A DNA stretch of 64,000 nucleotides from Stenotrophomonas rhizophila (GCF_007667275.1 NZ_VDQT01000004.1:248001-312000); one strand, 5' to 3'. Shown: positions 16,203 to 24,582, counted from the first letter of the stretch. The notes: a model not told the origin generated them from the letters alone. Program-made: numbers and translations.

Positions 16203-17447
16203 CTAATTGCTCGTACGGCCAACCACTGAGTAGAGCGGTTCCAACGCCCACTCGTAGAGTGGGCGCCTTTCGCTCATGATATCCGCCTGGATCCGCATTC
16301 CAGGCCGCAACGGTTCGTTTCGGCCGTAGGCAAGTACGGTTTGCTTATCGAGTGCAACGAGGATCCGGTACATTGGCTCGGTACCAGGACTATGAGCCAC
16401 CCCGGGGGTGACCGCACTCCTTGAAACTTGAATCACCTTGCCGCTATGGCTCCCAAACTTCTGGTATGGGTACGCCTCATAGCGCAACATCACTCGATCT
16501 CCAGCCTTCACAAAACCGATCGCCGCGCTAGAAACCAATAGCTGAGCCCGCAATACAGAACCTCCAGGGAGGAGGGACATGACAGGCTGCCCGATTTGGA
16601 CTGTCTGCCCAGGCTCTACCAATCGTGTCGCTACAATACCCTTAACTGGTGAACGCAGTAGCATCTCTCCATCTGCTTCCATTCTTACGGCTTCTTGCCG
16701 AAGCGTGGCGAGTTCGCGACTGGACTCCGCACTGGCGGCCCTGCGCTGTTCGGGTAGCTCGGATAGGCTTTGGTCAAGCTGCGCTAGCGTCCTGCGTAGC
16801 GTCAGTGCCTGCCGCTGAAGTGTCTGCTGGGCATTCAGAAGTTCAAGGACCGACTGCTCCTGTTGGCTAAGCTGAACCAAGCTGACGTAACGCTGATCGG
16901 CAACCTGGCGATACCTATCCACGATTTCACGTCCGAGCCTGACCTGCTCGCTACGGGTATCAATCTCTCCCTGCATCTGCGACAGCTCACGAAGCAAGAC
17001 TGCGCGCTGTGTCCTGAGCCCATCCTCCTGCTTCTCCAGCTGCCGAGACTGTGAATCGCGGAGGGCACCAAGGCTCGCTGTTCGCTCTGCCTGTTCGGTC
17101 CGCAGCACACCCAGCGTGTCGTCGCCAGCTGAGGTGACCTTGGGAATGCTGATGAGGACCAAGGCGGCTTCCCTCCCCACTTGGTCACCTTCGCTCGCGT
17201 AGAGGGCCGATACGGTTCCGCTTGCTGGTGCTACTACGGTCGATAGCCCAAGATCCGGAACGAGCTCGCCTGAAACCCGGTTGCGGCGGGTGTAGTCACC
17301 CAGAGTCATGAACAGAACTACAGACAGGGCCGATCCGGCCGCCAGTGCAGATATCACCCAGTGGCGAACAGGTTGTACAAGGGAAATGCTCCCGAGCCAG
17401 CTCCCTCGCGCGGCGTCAACGACTTCTCGACGAAAGAGTCCCGTCAT
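16203..17447 (-). CDS. HlyD-family secretion adaptor for the C39 ABC exporter (CvaA-like)
   Basis: The 414-residue membrane fusion protein has a short cytoplasmic N-terminus (F-R-R-E-V-V-D-A), one membrane helix at about 30-50, a lipoyl half (V-A-P-A-S-G-T-V-S-A-L), a long coiled coil from about 105 to 260 rich in Glu/Gln/Arg, the second lipoyl half (S-P-V-K-G-I-V-A-T-R-L-V-E-P-G-Q-T-V) and a C-terminal beta domain. This matches the CvaA/HlyD adaptors of type I secretion that carry peptides across the periplasm. Its ATG overlaps the stop of the ABC exporter gene by four bases, so the two are translationally coupled. No TolC gene is present in the module. Confidence 0.88.
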   Translation of the reverse strand: MTGLFRREVVDAARGSWLGSISLVQPVRHWVISALAAGSALSVVLFMTLGDYTRRNRVSGELVPDLGLSTVVAPASGTVSALYASEGDQVGREAALVLISIPKVTSAGDDTLGVLRTEQAERTASLGALRDSQSRQLEKQEDGLRTQRAVLLRELSQMQGEIDTRSEQVRLGREIVDRYRQVADQRYVSLVQLSQQEQSVLELLNAQQTLQRQALTLRRTLAQLDQSLSELPEQRRAASAESSRELATLRQEAVRMEADGEMLLRSPVKGIVATRLVEPGQTVQIGQPVMSLLPGGSVLRAQLLVSSAAIGFVKAGDRVMLRYEAYPYQKFGSHSGKVIQVSRSAVTPGVAHSPGTEPMYRILVALDKQTVLAYGRNEPLRPGMRIQADIMSERRPLYEWALEPLYSVVGRTSN

Positions 17448-19573
17448 GCGAATGATCGCTCTGAAGCATGGTCAGAAGTCTCGGAGTTACCGCATTGCGC
17501 TGTGGGCTCAACACGGCCGCCCCGCAATGAGATGATGCGGTCTGCGCTGGCGATTGTCTCGGCTCGGTGCGCAATGATCACCCTGGTCAGATCGAGGCGT
17601 TTAACGGCCTCGTTAACCAATCGCTCTCGGTGTACGTCAAGGTGGCTGGTAGCCTCGTCAAGAAAAAGCAGCCTTGGCCTGCGATACAGTGCGCGAGCAA
17701 GAAGTATTCTCTGCTTCTGCCCGCCAGAGAGAGTTGTCCCCATGTCACCAACCAAGCTGCTGTAGCCCATTGGCATGGACGATATGTCGTCATGCACTGA
17801 CGCAAGTGTTGCAGCCAATCGCACAAGATTCTGATCGGCATCTTCCTCGCCAAAGGCGATGTTGTCACTTACGTTTCCCGCAAAGAGCTGGTCTTCCTGC
17901 AGTACGGCCCCGACTACAGATCGATAGTAGTGCGGCGGTATCTTCCGAAGCGAGACCCCGCCCACGCGAATATCCCCTTCCGTGGGCAGCAAGAGTCCCA
18001 ATAGAAGCTTAACTAGTGTTGTCTTACCGCAGCCGGAGGCGCCGGTTATTGCAACGGACTCGCCAGGCTCTACATCGAAGGAGCAATTCCTTAGGACCCA
18101 CGGCTCGCCGTCCGCGTATCTGAAGCTCACGTCATCTACTTCTATCCGCAACCTGGCTGGCAATTCTTCCGAGATCCCGCTCCACGTGGGTTCCTCTGGT
18201 GCAGTTAGCACAATGTCGGAAAGGCGCTCCAGATGGAGGCGCAGCATTCGGAACTCGATGAACCTATCAATGAGCGAACCAACTCTCTGTGCAAACTGAT
18301 CCTTGTAAGCCAAGTACGCTATCAACATGCCCACAGAGAATACGCTCTGCATTGCAAGGAGAGCGCCAACCCACACGACCGCGATCCGTTCGACGCCGAA
18401 AATGAGCTGGTTGCCACTTGAAAACGCAAGCCCAATGCGCTGAAGGAAGACGTCGCGACTGAAGGTGTCACTAACTAAGTTGTGGTATCCCGAGCTACGA
18501 AGATTCTCGCGGCCTGAAACCTTGATGGATTGGATCCCTCGGATTGACTCAAGGAGATGGCTGCTCTGGCGGGCCGCTGAGACCAGCTGGCTCTGTGTGC
18601 CAGCGCGCAGCGACCCAAAAGCGATCCACCTCACGCTGAAATAGGCGCTCACCGCCACAACGGTTATCAGTGCCAGTTTCCAGCTGTACAACAGCATCAT
18701 TAGCAATGTAACAAGTGCCATCAAGCCATCTATCAGCGCTTCGATAAAGCTGGTCGTGAGCGTCCTCTGAATGGTTTGGATACTACCCATTCGAGATGTT
18801 ACGTCTCCGAGGTGCCGCTTCTCGTAGTAGTCGAGAGGAAGTCGTATCAGATGATTGAAAACATTGTTTCCCCATTGAACTCCGAGTTGGCTGGACAGGA
18901 ATATTACCGATATTCCGCGGACGTAACTTATTGCAGTTTGGAGCAAGAGTGCGAGTCCAAAGCCAAGGCAGAGAACTGTCAGGAGGTCTCGGTCTGCGGA
19001 AACCAGTGCATGGTCGACCGTCCACTGCATGAAGAATGGGGCGAGTACGACGAAGACTTGCAGCGAAATTGAAAGAAGGAGAACTAGAGCAAGTGATCGC
19101 CAGAGGCCGCTTATAGGACCTGTCAGTTGCGATATGGTGATTGATCGTGGTCGCTCAGCACGGGCGAACGAGATGGTTGGAGTGAGTTCCAGTGCGACTC
19201 CGCTAAAGCGCTGTGAAATCTCTTCAATCGTCAATTTTCGTCGGCCGGACGCCGGGTCCAGCACCACGACGCCCTTTCTGGTGACACGGGACAACACGAC
19301 GAAGTGATTGAGGTCAAAGTGTAAGACGCACGGAAGCCTGAGCTGAGAGAGCTCGTGCAGCTCCAAGCGAAGCGGCCTCGATGAAAAGCCCATCTTGCCG
19401 GCAATATCAATAACTTGGGCGAGGGTACTTCCCCTCAAAGATGATGGATGACGAAGCCTGAGCTCCCGCAAGCTTGTGTGCTGGTTGTGATGGGCACCAA
19501 CCATCGCCAAGCAGGCAAGCCCGCATTCTGCTGCTTCCGACTGGAGTATGACTTCCATGTGCAATTCCGACAC
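17444..19573 (-). CDS. Peptidase-containing ABC transporter (C39, CvaB/LagD-type)
   Basis: The 709-residue protein has three domains. An N-terminal C39 protease (1-130) carries Gln11 and Cys17 in Q-S-E-A-A-E-C-G-L-A-C, His90 in N-H-F-V-V-L and Asp106 in L-D-P-A-S-G, which is the full catalytic set. A six-helix ABC membrane domain (about 160-440) follows. The ATPase has Walker A G-A-S-G-C-G-K-T-T, signature L-S-G-G-Q-K-Q-R and Walker B L-L-F-L-D-E-A-T. Such proteins cut double-glycine leaders and export the peptide. The start is GTG at 19573; an ATG five codons later (19558) is the alternative. Its substrate is almost certainly the small precursor at 20388-20588. Confidence 0.93.
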   Translation of the reverse strand: MSELHMEVILQSEAAECGLACLAMVGAHHNQHTSLRELRLRHPSSLRGSTLAQVIDIAGKMGFSSRPLRLELHELSQLRLPCVLHFDLNHFVVLSRVTRKGVVVLDPASGRRKLTIEEISQRFSGVALELTPTISFARAERPRSITISQLTGPISGLWRSLALVLLLSISLQVFVVLAPFFMQWTVDHALVSADRDLLTVLCLGFGLALLLQTAISYVRGISVIFLSSQLGVQWGNNVFNHLIRLPLDYYEKRHLGDVTSRMGSIQTIQRTLTTSFIEALIDGLMALVTLLMMLLYSWKLALITVVAVSAYFSVRWIAFGSLRAGTQSQLVSAARQSSHLLESIRGIQSIKVSGRENLRSSGYHNLVSDTFSRDVFLQRIGLAFSSGNQLIFGVERIAVVWVGALLAMQSVFSVGMLIAYLAYKDQFAQRVGSLIDRFIEFRMLRLHLERLSDIVLTAPEEPTWSGISEELPARLRIEVDDVSFRYADGEPWVLRNCSFDVEPGESVAITGASGCGKTTLVKLLLGLLLPTEGDIRVGGVSLRKIPPHYYRSVVGAVLQEDQLFAGNVSDNIAFGEEDADQNLVRLAATLASVHDDISSMPMGYSSLVGDMGTTLSGGQKQRILLARALYRRPRLLFLDEATSHLDVHRERLVNEAVKRLDLTRVIIAHRAETIASADRIISLRGGRVEPTAQCGNSETSDHASERSFA

Positions 19574-19676
19574 AAGCGATAGGGCGACGGCACAAACGCC
19601 GTGCGACTGTTGGAAGAACGAGGGATCCCTGAGCGGTTTCGGGCCGTTCGTCGACTGTAAGGAGCGCGGAGATTAC

Positions 19677-20321
19677 CTAGGATTGAAGTCCGAATCCGTA
19701 CGTCAAGTACCAGGTCATGATCGAGCAATTGAGTAGCCCATGGAGAAGGGCTCGCTGCATAAAGCTGAACTCATGTTTCAGCGCCAAGTAGCACAGGACA
19801 ATGGACAGCACGAAGGCAATTGGCATCAGCGTGGGATGTGCTACTGCGAAGATGGCAGAGACTATGAGAGTGCCGACTAGTCCTGCAGGAATTCGACGTG
19901 AAATGGCAGGACTAACCATTCCTGCGATACCCCTCAGGGCAAGGTGTCTTGCGAGCTTCTCCTCAAAGAGAGGTGCGATGATCCCCGTCGCGACAAATCC
20001 GCTAATGACATCGATAGCCCTGAAGTCTTTGAAACCCTGAAACTTAAAGCCGCTCGCACCAGGAAGCCCGTAAGCTAGAAGCCAAACGGTAAGGAAGATT
20101 CCAGCAATTGCTATGCATGCCCCCACGACACCCAGTGACCACCTTCTACTTGGTTCATTGGGAAACAGGTAGATCATAAAGGCTAATGCGAGAGCTTCCG
20201 CAATGCTCTTGGAGCCGTAAATTCCTGAGTCGGATAGAGCCATACCCAGGAACGAAACTGCCACCCATATGATAGCCGCAAAGATCACATGGTTTTCTGG
20301 AGTTGGAGCGGGCTTCTTCAA
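19677..20321 (-). CDS. CPBP-family intramembrane protease homologue (candidate immunity protein)
   Basis: The 214-residue protein has about six hydrophobic helices. The CPBP (Abi) motifs are all present: E120-E121-x-x-x-R125, F158-x-x-x-H162 and H194-x-x-x-N198. The start is TTG at 20321, preceded by AGGGA seven bases upstream. It lies between a double-glycine peptide gene and its exporter. In Gram-positive class II bacteriocin loci, CPBP proteins act as immunity proteins or in processing, so immunity is a reasonable inference here, though it is unproven in Gram-negative bacteria. Intact metal-binding motifs suggest that proteolysis could be part of the job. Confidence 0.82.
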   Translation of the reverse strand: MKKPAPTPENHVIFAAIIWVAVSFLGMALSDSGIYGSKSIAEALALAFMIYLFPNEPSRRWSLGVVGACIAIAGIFLTVWLLAYGLPGASGFKFQGFKDFRAIDVISGFVATGIIAPLFEEKLARHLALRGIAGMVSPAISRRIPAGLVGTLIVSAIFAVAHPTLMPIAFVLSIVLCYLALKHEFSFMQRALLHGLLNCSIMTWYLTYGFGLQS

Positions 20322-20355
20322 GCATATTCCCTGAATAAGGCAAGTACAAAGCGGT

Positions 20356-20381
20356 GTTCCCGGTGCAGATGCACCGGGAAC
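20356..20381 (-). terminator. Intercistronic hairpin between peptide precursor and CPBP gene
   Basis: A perfect 11-bp stem, GTTCCCGGTGC (20356-20366), pairs with 20371-20381 around a four-base loop. It starts six bases after the precursor stop codon. No strong U tract follows on the minus strand, so it is probably a partial terminator or an RNA-stabilising stem. Either would give more peptide mRNA than exporter mRNA, as is usual in bacteriocin operons. Confidence 0.7.
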
Positions 20382-20387
20382 GTTACG

Positions 20388-20588
20388 TCACTTGGCCATC
20401 AGGTTATAAAGATCATACAGGTCGCCCACATAAGCGATGCCGCTGAAGGGGGCAAAACGACCATAAGCCTTCGCAGCTTGGCCGAGATCATCGAACGTCC
20501 CGCTGATGCCGACAGGCCCCAGGTTGAGCGAGTAGTTGAGCTCGCCGCCAGCGACGCTGTTCACTTCCATCGTATCAAGATTTCGCAT
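20388..20588 (-). CDS. Double-glycine leader peptide precursor (microcin/class II bacteriocin-like)
   Basis: The 66-residue precursor has leader MRNLDTMEVNSVAGG (15 residues) with the E-V-x-x-V-x-G-G pattern recognised by C39 proteases. Cleavage after Gly-Gly would release a 51-residue core beginning ELNYSLNLGPVG and ending YDLYNLMAK. The core has no cysteine and eight glycines, is aromatic-rich, and is net acidic (about five acidic to three basic residues). ATG 20588 was chosen over the in-frame ATG at 20600 because GGAG lies six bases before it and it gives a canonical leader. It is the first gene of the minus-strand module feeding the CPBP, ABC and HlyD genes. I recognise no known bacteriocin in the core. 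Confidence 0.85.
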   Translation of the reverse strand: MRNLDTMEVNSVAGGELNYSLNLGPVGISGTFDDLGQAAKAYGRFAPFSGIAYVGDLYDLYNLMAK

Positions 20589-20600
20589 GTGGAACTCCAT

Positions 20601-20919
20601 GGACTAGTAGAAAGCACTTCCGATGTGCCGATCCCTCGATTCAGTAGCAGTCCGTCACCGAAGTGCGAGGTGATGGGCCTCGGCTATTGGTCGGCGATGA
20701 TCGACCATCGAAGTCTATTGGCGTAGAGCGAACCCAACAATCAGAAAAATCCAACCTCTCGATCTTCCATCGATTCCGGTTTGCCAGACGCTTTCGAAGT
20801 CTGTGGATCTCCCGGAGATTGAAGTGCCATTCGTCTGCCTGGCAATGCGGCCGCATGCAGTTGCAATTCGCGTGCGAGCGCTAGGAAGCGAATCGTGCAA
20901 ACTTGATCGACCTTCCGCA
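20601..20919 (-). other. Upstream region of the peptide-export module
   Basis: About 320 bases without a convincing gene lie before the precursor. The stretch is AT-richer than the flanks and must hold the module's promoter; I could not fix -35/-10 boxes with confidence. No second double-glycine precursor was found on either strand. Confidence 0.45.
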
Positions 20920-21351
20920 CTATGTTGATGCATCGCGCGCAGGGTGTATCGCGCGCTGGATCAGCTTCCAGCCATTCCCGGACGGATCGCGGAACCCCGC
21001 ATCCACCGTGCCGTAACGCTCCACCGGTTCCTGGTTGAACTCCACCCCGGCGGCCGACCACCGCTTATAGGTGGCCTGGCAATCCTCCACGGTCAACACC
21101 AGCGGCGGCATCGCGCCTTTTGCCACCAGTGCTTCCAGGGCCTGGGCGGTGGCGGCATCGTGCACCGGGGGGCCAGGGCGGAACAGGCCGAGCTGGAAAC
21201 CGGGCTGCCCGGGGTGCTGCACGGTCAGCCAGCGGTAATCGCCATTACCGGCATCGGTGTGCACCACGAACCCCAGCTTGCCTACGTAGAACGCCAGCGC
21301 TTCTTCCTGGTCCCGCACGTAAAGACCGACGACTTCAATGCCCTGGTTCAT
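20920..21351 (-). CDS. VOC/glyoxalase-like family protein
   Basis: The 143-residue protein is one VOC module pair: N-terminal V-V-G-L-Y-V-R-D-Q-E-E-A-L-A-F-Y-V-G-K-L-G-F-V, then D-Y-R-W-L-T-V, a second half with L-V-L-T-V-E-D-C and E-R-Y-G-T-V-D-A-G-F-R-D-P-S-G-N-G-W at the C-terminus. Members include glyoxalases, fosfomycin and bleomycin resistance proteins and dioxygenases. It follows an AraC-type gene by 30 bases on the same strand, so the pair is probably an operon. The substrate is unknown. Confidence 0.85.
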   Translation of the reverse strand: MNQGIEVVGLYVRDQEEALAFYVGKLGFVVHTDAGNGDYRWLTVQHPGQPGFQLGLFRPGPPVHDAATAQALEALVAKGAMPPLVLTVEDCQATYKRWSAAGVEFNQEPVERYGTVDAGFRDPSGNGWKLIQRAIHPARDAST

Positions 21352-21381
21352 GGGAACCTCCGGTGTGGATGAGGCTCCTTT

Positions 21382-21822
21382 TTACCCCCGTCGCGTACCC
21401 TGCCGCTTCTCCGAAACTGAGGTATTGAGATCGGGGCGGCCGGCGGCCCGCGCGATGCACTCCGGCGCCTGCGCTGCAGTCCCGGCGGCGAGACTCGCGC
21501 GCAGCTCGCCCGGGCTCTGCCCGGTGATGTCGCGGAAGATCCGCCCGAACGTGCCCAGGCTGCTCCAGCCGGTCTGCAGGGCGATCTCGGTGATGGGCAG
21601 CCCGGTGTCGCGGCACAGCGCCACCGCGCGCTCGATGCGCCGGGTGAGCAGGTAGCGGTGCGGCGGCAGCCCGAACGCCTGGCGGAACTGCCGCGCGAAA
21701 TAGGCCTCCGACACCGCGCTGAGCTGCGCCAGCCGCGCCACCGGCCATGCCTCGTGCGGGGCGCGGTCCATATGGTCCTTGGCCCGCAGCAGCCGGCGCA
21801 GCAGTTCGGGGGACTGGTTCAT
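21382..21822 (-). CDS. Short AraC-type regulator (HTH domain only)
   Basis: The 146-residue protein is essentially the AraC DNA-binding domain: first HTH W-P-V-A-R-L-A-Q-L-S-A-V-S-E-A-Y-F, then F-R-Q-A-F-G-L-P-P-H-R-Y, and second HTH I-T-E-I-A-L-Q-T-G-W-S-S-L-G-T-F-G-R-I-F. The cupin ligand domain of long AraC proteins is absent, as in the MarA/SoxS type. It is followed by the VOC gene in the same direction and probably controls it. It lies 11 bases after the PnuC-type gene, so riboswitch read-through could also reach it. Confidence 0.85.
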   Translation of the reverse strand: MNQSPELLRRLLRAKDHMDRAPHEAWPVARLAQLSAVSEAYFARQFRQAFGLPPHRYLLTRRIERAVALCRDTGLPITEIALQTGWSSLGTFGRIFRDITGQSPGELRASLAAGTAAQAPECIARAAGRPDLNTSVSEKRQGTRRG

Positions 21823-21832
21823 GCCGCACAGG

Positions 21833-22417
21833 CTAACGCGGTTTCAGCACGGCGCCCTCATCGCGGGCGGCCGACCAGGCGCGCAGCCCCATCACCGCCA
21901 GGCCGATGAACACCAGGTACAGGCCGGCGGTGACGTCCAGCGACTTGACCAGGTACATTCCCACGTACACCACGTCGACCACGATCCACAGCCACCAGGT
22001 GGCCACATGCCGCCGCGCCTGCCACCACTGCGCCACCAGGCTCAGCGCGGCCAGCATGGCGTCCAGCCATGGCAGCGCGGCATCGGTCCAGGTGTGCATG
22101 GCGGCACCCAGCGCCACGCCGAAACCGATGCCCACCGCGAGGTCGCGCAGCAGCTGCCGGCGCGGCAGCGGCACGATCACGATCGCACCGTCCTGTTCGG
22201 CATGCCGGTGCCAGCTCAGCCAGCCGTACAGCAGGAAGCCACCGAAGGCGACCTGCAGCAGGCTGTCCGAATACAGCCGCGCTTCGATGAACACGGTGGC
22301 ATACAGCCCCACCGCGACCAGCCCCACCGGCCACGCCAACATCCGCCGCCGCGCCATCAGCCAGACCCCGAGCAGGCTGAAGACCACCGCGGTCCATTCG
22401 AGCACGGCGCCGCTCAC
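21833..22417 (-). CDS. pnuC: PnuC-family vitamin transporter, probably thiamine (PnuT-like)
   Basis: The 194-residue inner-membrane protein has about seven helices. The C-terminal A-T-W-W-L-W-I-V-V-D-V-V-Y-V segment carries the W-x-x-W motif of PnuC transporters. PnuC itself carries nicotinamide riboside; relatives carry riboflavin or thiamine. Here the start overlaps the stop of a TonB receptor gene by four bases, and a TPP riboswitch precedes that receptor, so thiamine is the likely cargo (the PnuT subgroup). The receptor would bring it across the outer membrane and this protein across the inner membrane. Confidence 0.85.
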   Translation of the reverse strand: MSGAVLEWTAVVFSLLGVWLMARRRMLAWPVGLVAVGLYATVFIEARLYSDSLLQVAFGGFLLYGWLSWHRHAEQDGAIVIVPLPRRQLLRDLAVGIGFGVALGAAMHTWTDAALPWLDAMLAALSLVAQWWQARRHVATWWLWIVVDVVYVGMYLVKSLDVTAGLYLVFIGLAVMGLRAWSAARDEGAVLKPR

Positions 22418-24582
22418 AGGGCGATGCTGACCGACAGCCGCGCCTGGCGCGGCGCGCCGGGGAACAGGTAGTAGTCGCCGGCAGTGCTGCCGGTGTCGCG
22501 CCAGTAGAAGCGATCAAACACGTTGTCCACCGACAGTCTCCAGATGAGCGCATGGTCGCGCAGCTGATGCTGGAAGCGTACGCCGGCGTCGAACACCGAG
22601 TACGCCGGGGCCTTCACGCTGCCATCCACGGTGGCCGCATTGGACGCGGCGTAACGCCAGCCGCCGCTCACGGCCAGGCCGTCGAGGTACGGCAGGGCGT
22701 AGTCCACATGCACCGCTGCGCGCACCTTGGGCACGTTGACCAGCTGCTGGCCGTCGTAATACGCCGTGCCGGCGTCGCGCGCGCGCGCCTGCAGCAGGCT
22801 GGCACTGGCGTTCACTGCCAGCCGCTCGCTGAGCTGGCCATTGGCGGTCAGCTCCAGCCCGGTGTGCGCCTGGGTGCCTTCCTGCACGAAGATGAAGCCG
22901 ACATCGCTAGCATCGGGCTTGGCGTACTGGAACGGTTGGGTGATGCGGAACAGTGCCGCGCCCAGCATCAGCCCATCGGCGGCGGCGTACTTGACCCCCA
23001 GCTCGCGCTGGCGCGACTGCATCGCCGGCAGGAAGGTGCTGCCGTTGCTGGTCCAGAACGGGGCTTCCTGGCCCAGCGAGAGGCCTTCCACATAGCTGGC
23101 GTAGACATTGACGCGTTCGCTGGCCTGCCAGATCAGCGCGGTCTGCGGCAGGAACTGCGACAGGCGGCTGTGCCGCTCCGGAACGCCGCGCTTGTCGTAG
23201 GCGCGCTCGTCCAGGCGCACGTAGCGGCCACCGGCCAGGAACTGCCACGCATCGCCCACGTGGATGCGGTCCAGTGCGAACAGCGCGCGCTGCCAGCTGT
23301 CCAGGCGCCGCGCCGACGGGCCCGGCTGCAGCGGCGAAGGTGCGAACACCGGCACCTGCGCATCGGCGATGTTCGCCGTGCCCACGTATTCGTTCACGTT
23401 CTGGCGCTTGTCCACGGTGCGGTGGAACGCGCTGAGCCCGACCGACAGTTCATGCCGCAGCGTGCCGGTGGCGAAGCGCCCGCGCAGTTCGCCGCGGGCT
23501 TCGTCGTTGACCCGGGTGTCGTCCGGGCTGCGGTAGTCGTAGATGTCGTAATCGCCATTGGGGGCGAAATAATTGCCCGGCACGCTGCCGTCGGCACAGC
23601 CGGCGGCGTAGTAGCAGCCGTAGGCGAAGGCGACGTTGTCGTCGATCACCGAACGGCTGTGGCCCACCGACACCCGCGACTGCCATGCCGGGCTGAAGTC
23701 GTAGGTGTGCAGCGCGGTGAGGTTGGTGCTGGCGATGCCCACCGGCTGCTGCCACGGCTGGTGGCCGAGCATGCGGCTGCGGTCCACGCCCCGCGGCAAC
23801 GCGCTGCCGCCCAGCAGCTGGTAGCCGCTGGCCGAGCGCTGCGCGCTGGTCTGGTAATTGGCATCCACTTCCAGCTTGCCGCGCTCGCCGATCAGCCAGT
23901 CGGCCGCCACCGAGTAGAAGTTGCGGCGGCCATCGGCGTGGTCGATGTACGAGGCGCTGTCGTCCCAGGCCGCGTTCACGCGCACGCCGAAGCGCGGCGT
24001 GATCCAGCCGCCCACGTCGGCGGCGACGTAGCGCGAGCCTTCCGAATCCGTCGCCAGGGTGACCGTGCGCACGTTGGCCGGGCGCTTGCCGACGTAATTG
24101 ATGATCCCGCCCGGGGCCATCACGCCGGCGGCCAGGCCCGCCTCGCCTTTGAGGATCTCCACCTGCTGCACGTTTTCCAGCGCCAGCCGCTGTTCGCCGG
24201 CGATGGACAGCCCGTTGAAGCGGTAGCCGGTGGCCGGGTCCAGCGCGAAGCCGCGGATGGCGATGTTCTGGTAGTAGCCCACCGGCGCGTAGCTGTCACC
24301 CAGCGAGGCGTCGTGCCGGGCCAGTTCCGACAGGGTGCGGACCTGCAGCTGGTCCAGCAGCGCGCGGTCGAGCACGTTGACCGAGGCCGGGGTGTTCTTC
24401 CAGTCGGCGCTGCCGAAGCTGCTGGTCGGTGCGGTGGTCGCCGTGGGCGTGTTGGCCTGCACGCGGACCGCGGCCAGCTCGGTGGGCGAACGCCGGTCCG
24501 CGCCGGTGTCGGCTTCGCTGGCATGCAGGGGCAGTGCGGCGCAGAGGGCGGCGGTCAGCAGCGTGAGGCGGTAGCGGTTCAT
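22414..24582 (-). CDS. TonB-dependent receptor, probable thiamine uptake
   Basis: The 722-residue outer-membrane receptor has signal peptide M-N-R-Y-R-L-T-L-L-T-A-A-L-C-A-A-L ending near H-A-S-A/E, a plug domain (about 50-170: T-P-A-S-V-N-V-L-D, then V-E-I-L-K-G-E-A-G-L and P-G-G-I-I-N-Y-V-G-K-R-P) and a beta-barrel to the C-terminus. The last residue is Leu rather than the usual Phe. ATG 24582 starts the signal peptide; ATG 24594 is four codons earlier and also possible. A TPP riboswitch lies 80 bases upstream and a PnuC-family gene overlaps the 3' end. Together these suggest thiamine or a derivative as substrate, with TPP repression. Confidence 0.88.
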   Translation of the reverse strand: MNRYRLTLLTAALCAALPLHASEADTGADRRSPTELAAVRVQANTPTATTAPTSSFGSADWKNTPASVNVLDRALLDQLQVRTLSELARHDASLGDSYAPVGYYQNIAIRGFALDPATGYRFNGLSIAGEQRLALENVQQVEILKGEAGLAAGVMAPGGIINYVGKRPANVRTVTLATDSEGSRYVAADVGGWITPRFGVRVNAAWDDSASYIDHADGRRNFYSVAADWLIGERGKLEVDANYQTSAQRSASGYQLLGGSALPRGVDRSRMLGHQPWQQPVGIASTNLTALHTYDFSPAWQSRVSVGHSRSVIDDNVAFAYGCYYAAGCADGSVPGNYFAPNGDYDIYDYRSPDDTRVNDEARGELRGRFATGTLRHELSVGLSAFHRTVDKRQNVNEYVGTANIADAQVPVFAPSPLQPGPSARRLDSWQRALFALDRIHVGDAWQFLAGGRYVRLDERAYDKRGVPERHSRLSQFLPQTALIWQASERVNVYASYVEGLSLGQEAPFWTSNGSTFLPAMQSRQRELGVKYAAADGLMLGAALFRITQPFQYAKPDASDVGFIFVQEGTQAHTGLELTANGQLSERLAVNASASLLQARARDAGTAYYDGQQLVNVPKVRAAVHVDYALPYLDGLAVSGGWRYAASNAATVDGSVKAPAYSVFDAGVRFQHQLRDHALIWRLSVDNVFDRFYWRDTGSTAGDYYLFPGAPRQARLSVSIAL

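Noticed and set aside
20641..20884. Possible second small peptide upstream of the double-glycine precursor
   Set aside because: Neither strand shows a double-glycine leader or convincing start; the frames look like chance.
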